NCBI RefSeq assembly: GCF_963576675.1
Contig: NC_088918.1
Coordinates: 58,113,501 to 58,177,500, forward strand
Direction: 5' to 3'
Source: Euphorbia lathyris
Taxonomy: Eukaryota; Streptophyta; Magnoliopsida; Malpighiales; Euphorbiaceae
Length of the DNA stretch: 64,000 nt
Each line of letters begins with the position of its first letter. Positions within the stretch are counted from its first letter, which is position 1. Position numbers and translations under genes: made by a program. The notes below the pieces were generated by a model, which was not told the origin of the DNA, searched no databases, and worked only from the letters and a program-made list of their open reading frames with translations. Shown here piece after piece: positions 62,744-64,000 of this stretch.

Positions 62744-64000
62744 ATGGCTCCATCAATTGAAACTCCCAACAAGACACCTGCCCCCTATCAATATAATCAC
62801 TCCTCGCGTCCACCACTCAATGAAAGGATCCTTTCATCAATGACCAGGAGGTCTGTTGCTGCACACCCTTGGCACGATCTAGAGATTGGTATGGAAATAT
62901 CTGTGTACCATTCAGAATTAATTTATGATTGCTTGTTCTATTGATCTAGAGACGAGCTTATTCCATTTTTTAATGCAGGACCTGGAGCTCCTAAAATATT
63001 CAACTGTGTAAGTATGCTTAACCTTAGCTCGTATGTTCTGTACAAATTTTGTTGGTATCACGTATAGCTTGTTTATATTAGACAACTACCATTTTTTTTT
63101 CTTTAACTTCTGTTGATGTAATAGGCAATTTAAGGTCAGGAATACTAATTTTACCAAATCATAACGTTATCCTTTTATCTTTCTGTATAATCTCTAGTTC
63201 TGTTGTACATTGATTGCTGCGGAACCAGTATAAGCTCATCAAAATAGGGCTGCTAAAGTGTGTTTTTACGTCATATACATATTGGTGTAAATTTGGTTTT
63301 CTGATCATACCAGATCTGTTTTATGTTTGTTTTGATAACAAAGTAGGGGAAAACAAATTAATTTCTGCCTTACCATAGTTTATCTGCATTATAACTTCAA
63401 CAATTGTATTTGTATTTACAGCTTTAGTACTTTATGTGGAAATTTTGGCTATTTGTTTATGACAAATTGCCACCTGTTCGAACTCTTTCTTGATAATTGT
63501 TTTTGAACGTAATTGAATAATTGATGCAGGTTATTGAAATATCGAAAGGAAGCAAGGTGAAATATGAACTTGACAAGAAAACTGGACTAATCAAGGTAGT
63601 CACTCATTCTAGGCTTGTTTTCTTCCTGCATTTCTTTGATCCACAATGTGTTGCTAAGTATTAGTATGATGCAGGTTGACCGTGTGCTTTACTCCTCAGT
63701 TGTGTATCCTCATAATTATGGCTTCGTCCCACGTACTCTCTGTGAGGACAATGACCCCTTGGATGTCTTGATTATCATGCAGGTAGTTTATTTGATGATC
63801 ATTTATCTGATTTTTGGTTGTGCTTAGCATGGTTTCGTGAAAGCATTTTATTCTATTCTATTCCATTTGCCACCATTGCGGATGTGGGATGTTACATACA
63901 TAAAGTTCAGGCGTTTTTTCTTCCGCTAACACATTGATTTATACGGAACCATTTGAAACAAAGTATATACAAATTCCTGTACAGGAACCTGTGCTTCCCG
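62744..64000 (+). CDS. PPA: Soluble inorganic pyrophosphatase (family I), 5' part, cut by the window edge
   Basis: Hydrolyses pyrophosphate to phosphate, mainly in the cytosol of plant cells, and needs Mg2+. Coding exons: 62744-62888, 62979-63007, 63530-63595, 63675-63782 and 63985-64000 (continuing). All visible junctions are GT..AG and keep frame, giving 121 residues plus one base of a protein usually about 210-216 long. Conserved blocks: [20 protein letters not shown] then [36 protein letters not shown] (active-site Lys/Glu), [18 protein letters not shown] and [10 protein letters not shown] (metal-binding Asp). It starts [10 protein letters not shown], with no transit peptide in the cytosolic-type N-terminus. 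Nothing is broken in the visible part. Confidence 0.96.

Overview
This window is nuclear DNA from a flowering plant, probably a eudicot. Two intron-containing plant housekeeping genes lie near the ends: a RABE1/Rab8-type small GTPase on the minus strand (2729-9553) and the first part of a soluble inorganic pyrophosphatase on the plus strand (62744 to the window edge). The roughly 50 kb between them is almost entirely transposable elements nested in one another. I saw no tRNA, rRNA or CRISPR. The species cannot be named from the sequence alone.

Layout. 1-1042: 3' ends of LTR retrotransposons. 1043-1620: a pyrimidine-rich low-complexity tract. 2729-9800: the RABE1 gene; its 4.7 kb third intron holds a 2.5 kb element with long terminal inverted repeats, which itself contains a TRIM-like mini-retrotransposon and a captured fragment of a pectinesterase gene. 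10.2-14.4 kb: a hAT-like MITE, a Copia relic and a possible SINE. 14.77-32.45 kb: an old minus-strand Copia element (target duplication CATTA) sitting in a LINE relic. It was split by a 2.9 kb solo LTR (16744-19656) and by a younger plus-strand SIRE-like Copia (21035-30885) that carries an extra intact 563-codon ORF after pol. 34.0-35.4 kb: hAT-type MITEs and a 48-bp tandem repeat. 36.03-41.64 kb: a nearly full-length L1-type LINE with ORF1, ORF2 and a target duplication. 41.9-42.4 kb: a hAT MITE. 42.64-52.34 kb: a minus-strand Helitron-like element made largely of a ~205-bp satellite-like array, interrupted by a 6.8 kb Gypsy element (TSD ATATT) whose coding remnants are in permuted order. 52.5-55 kb: LINE and Copia relics. 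55.9-60.1 kb: MULE- and hAT-like MITEs, one nested in another. 61.3-64.0 kb: pyrophosphatase promoter, leader intron and first five complete coding exons, plus the start of the next.

The two host genes act independently: vesicle traffic to the plasma membrane, and cytosolic pyrophosphate removal. Almost every element gene is broken by stops or frameshifts. LTR pairs compared by eye put the SIRE-like Copia (about 1.3% divergent) as youngest, then the Gypsy in the Helitron (about 2.5%), then the outer Copia (about 4% or more), which agrees with the nesting order. The items most worth a second look are the Helitron built of tandem 5'-terminus-like units, the permuted Gypsy, the pectinesterase-carrying element in the RABE1 intron, the intact extra ORF of the Copia, and five palindromes spaced about 21 bp just upstream of an LTR TATA box.
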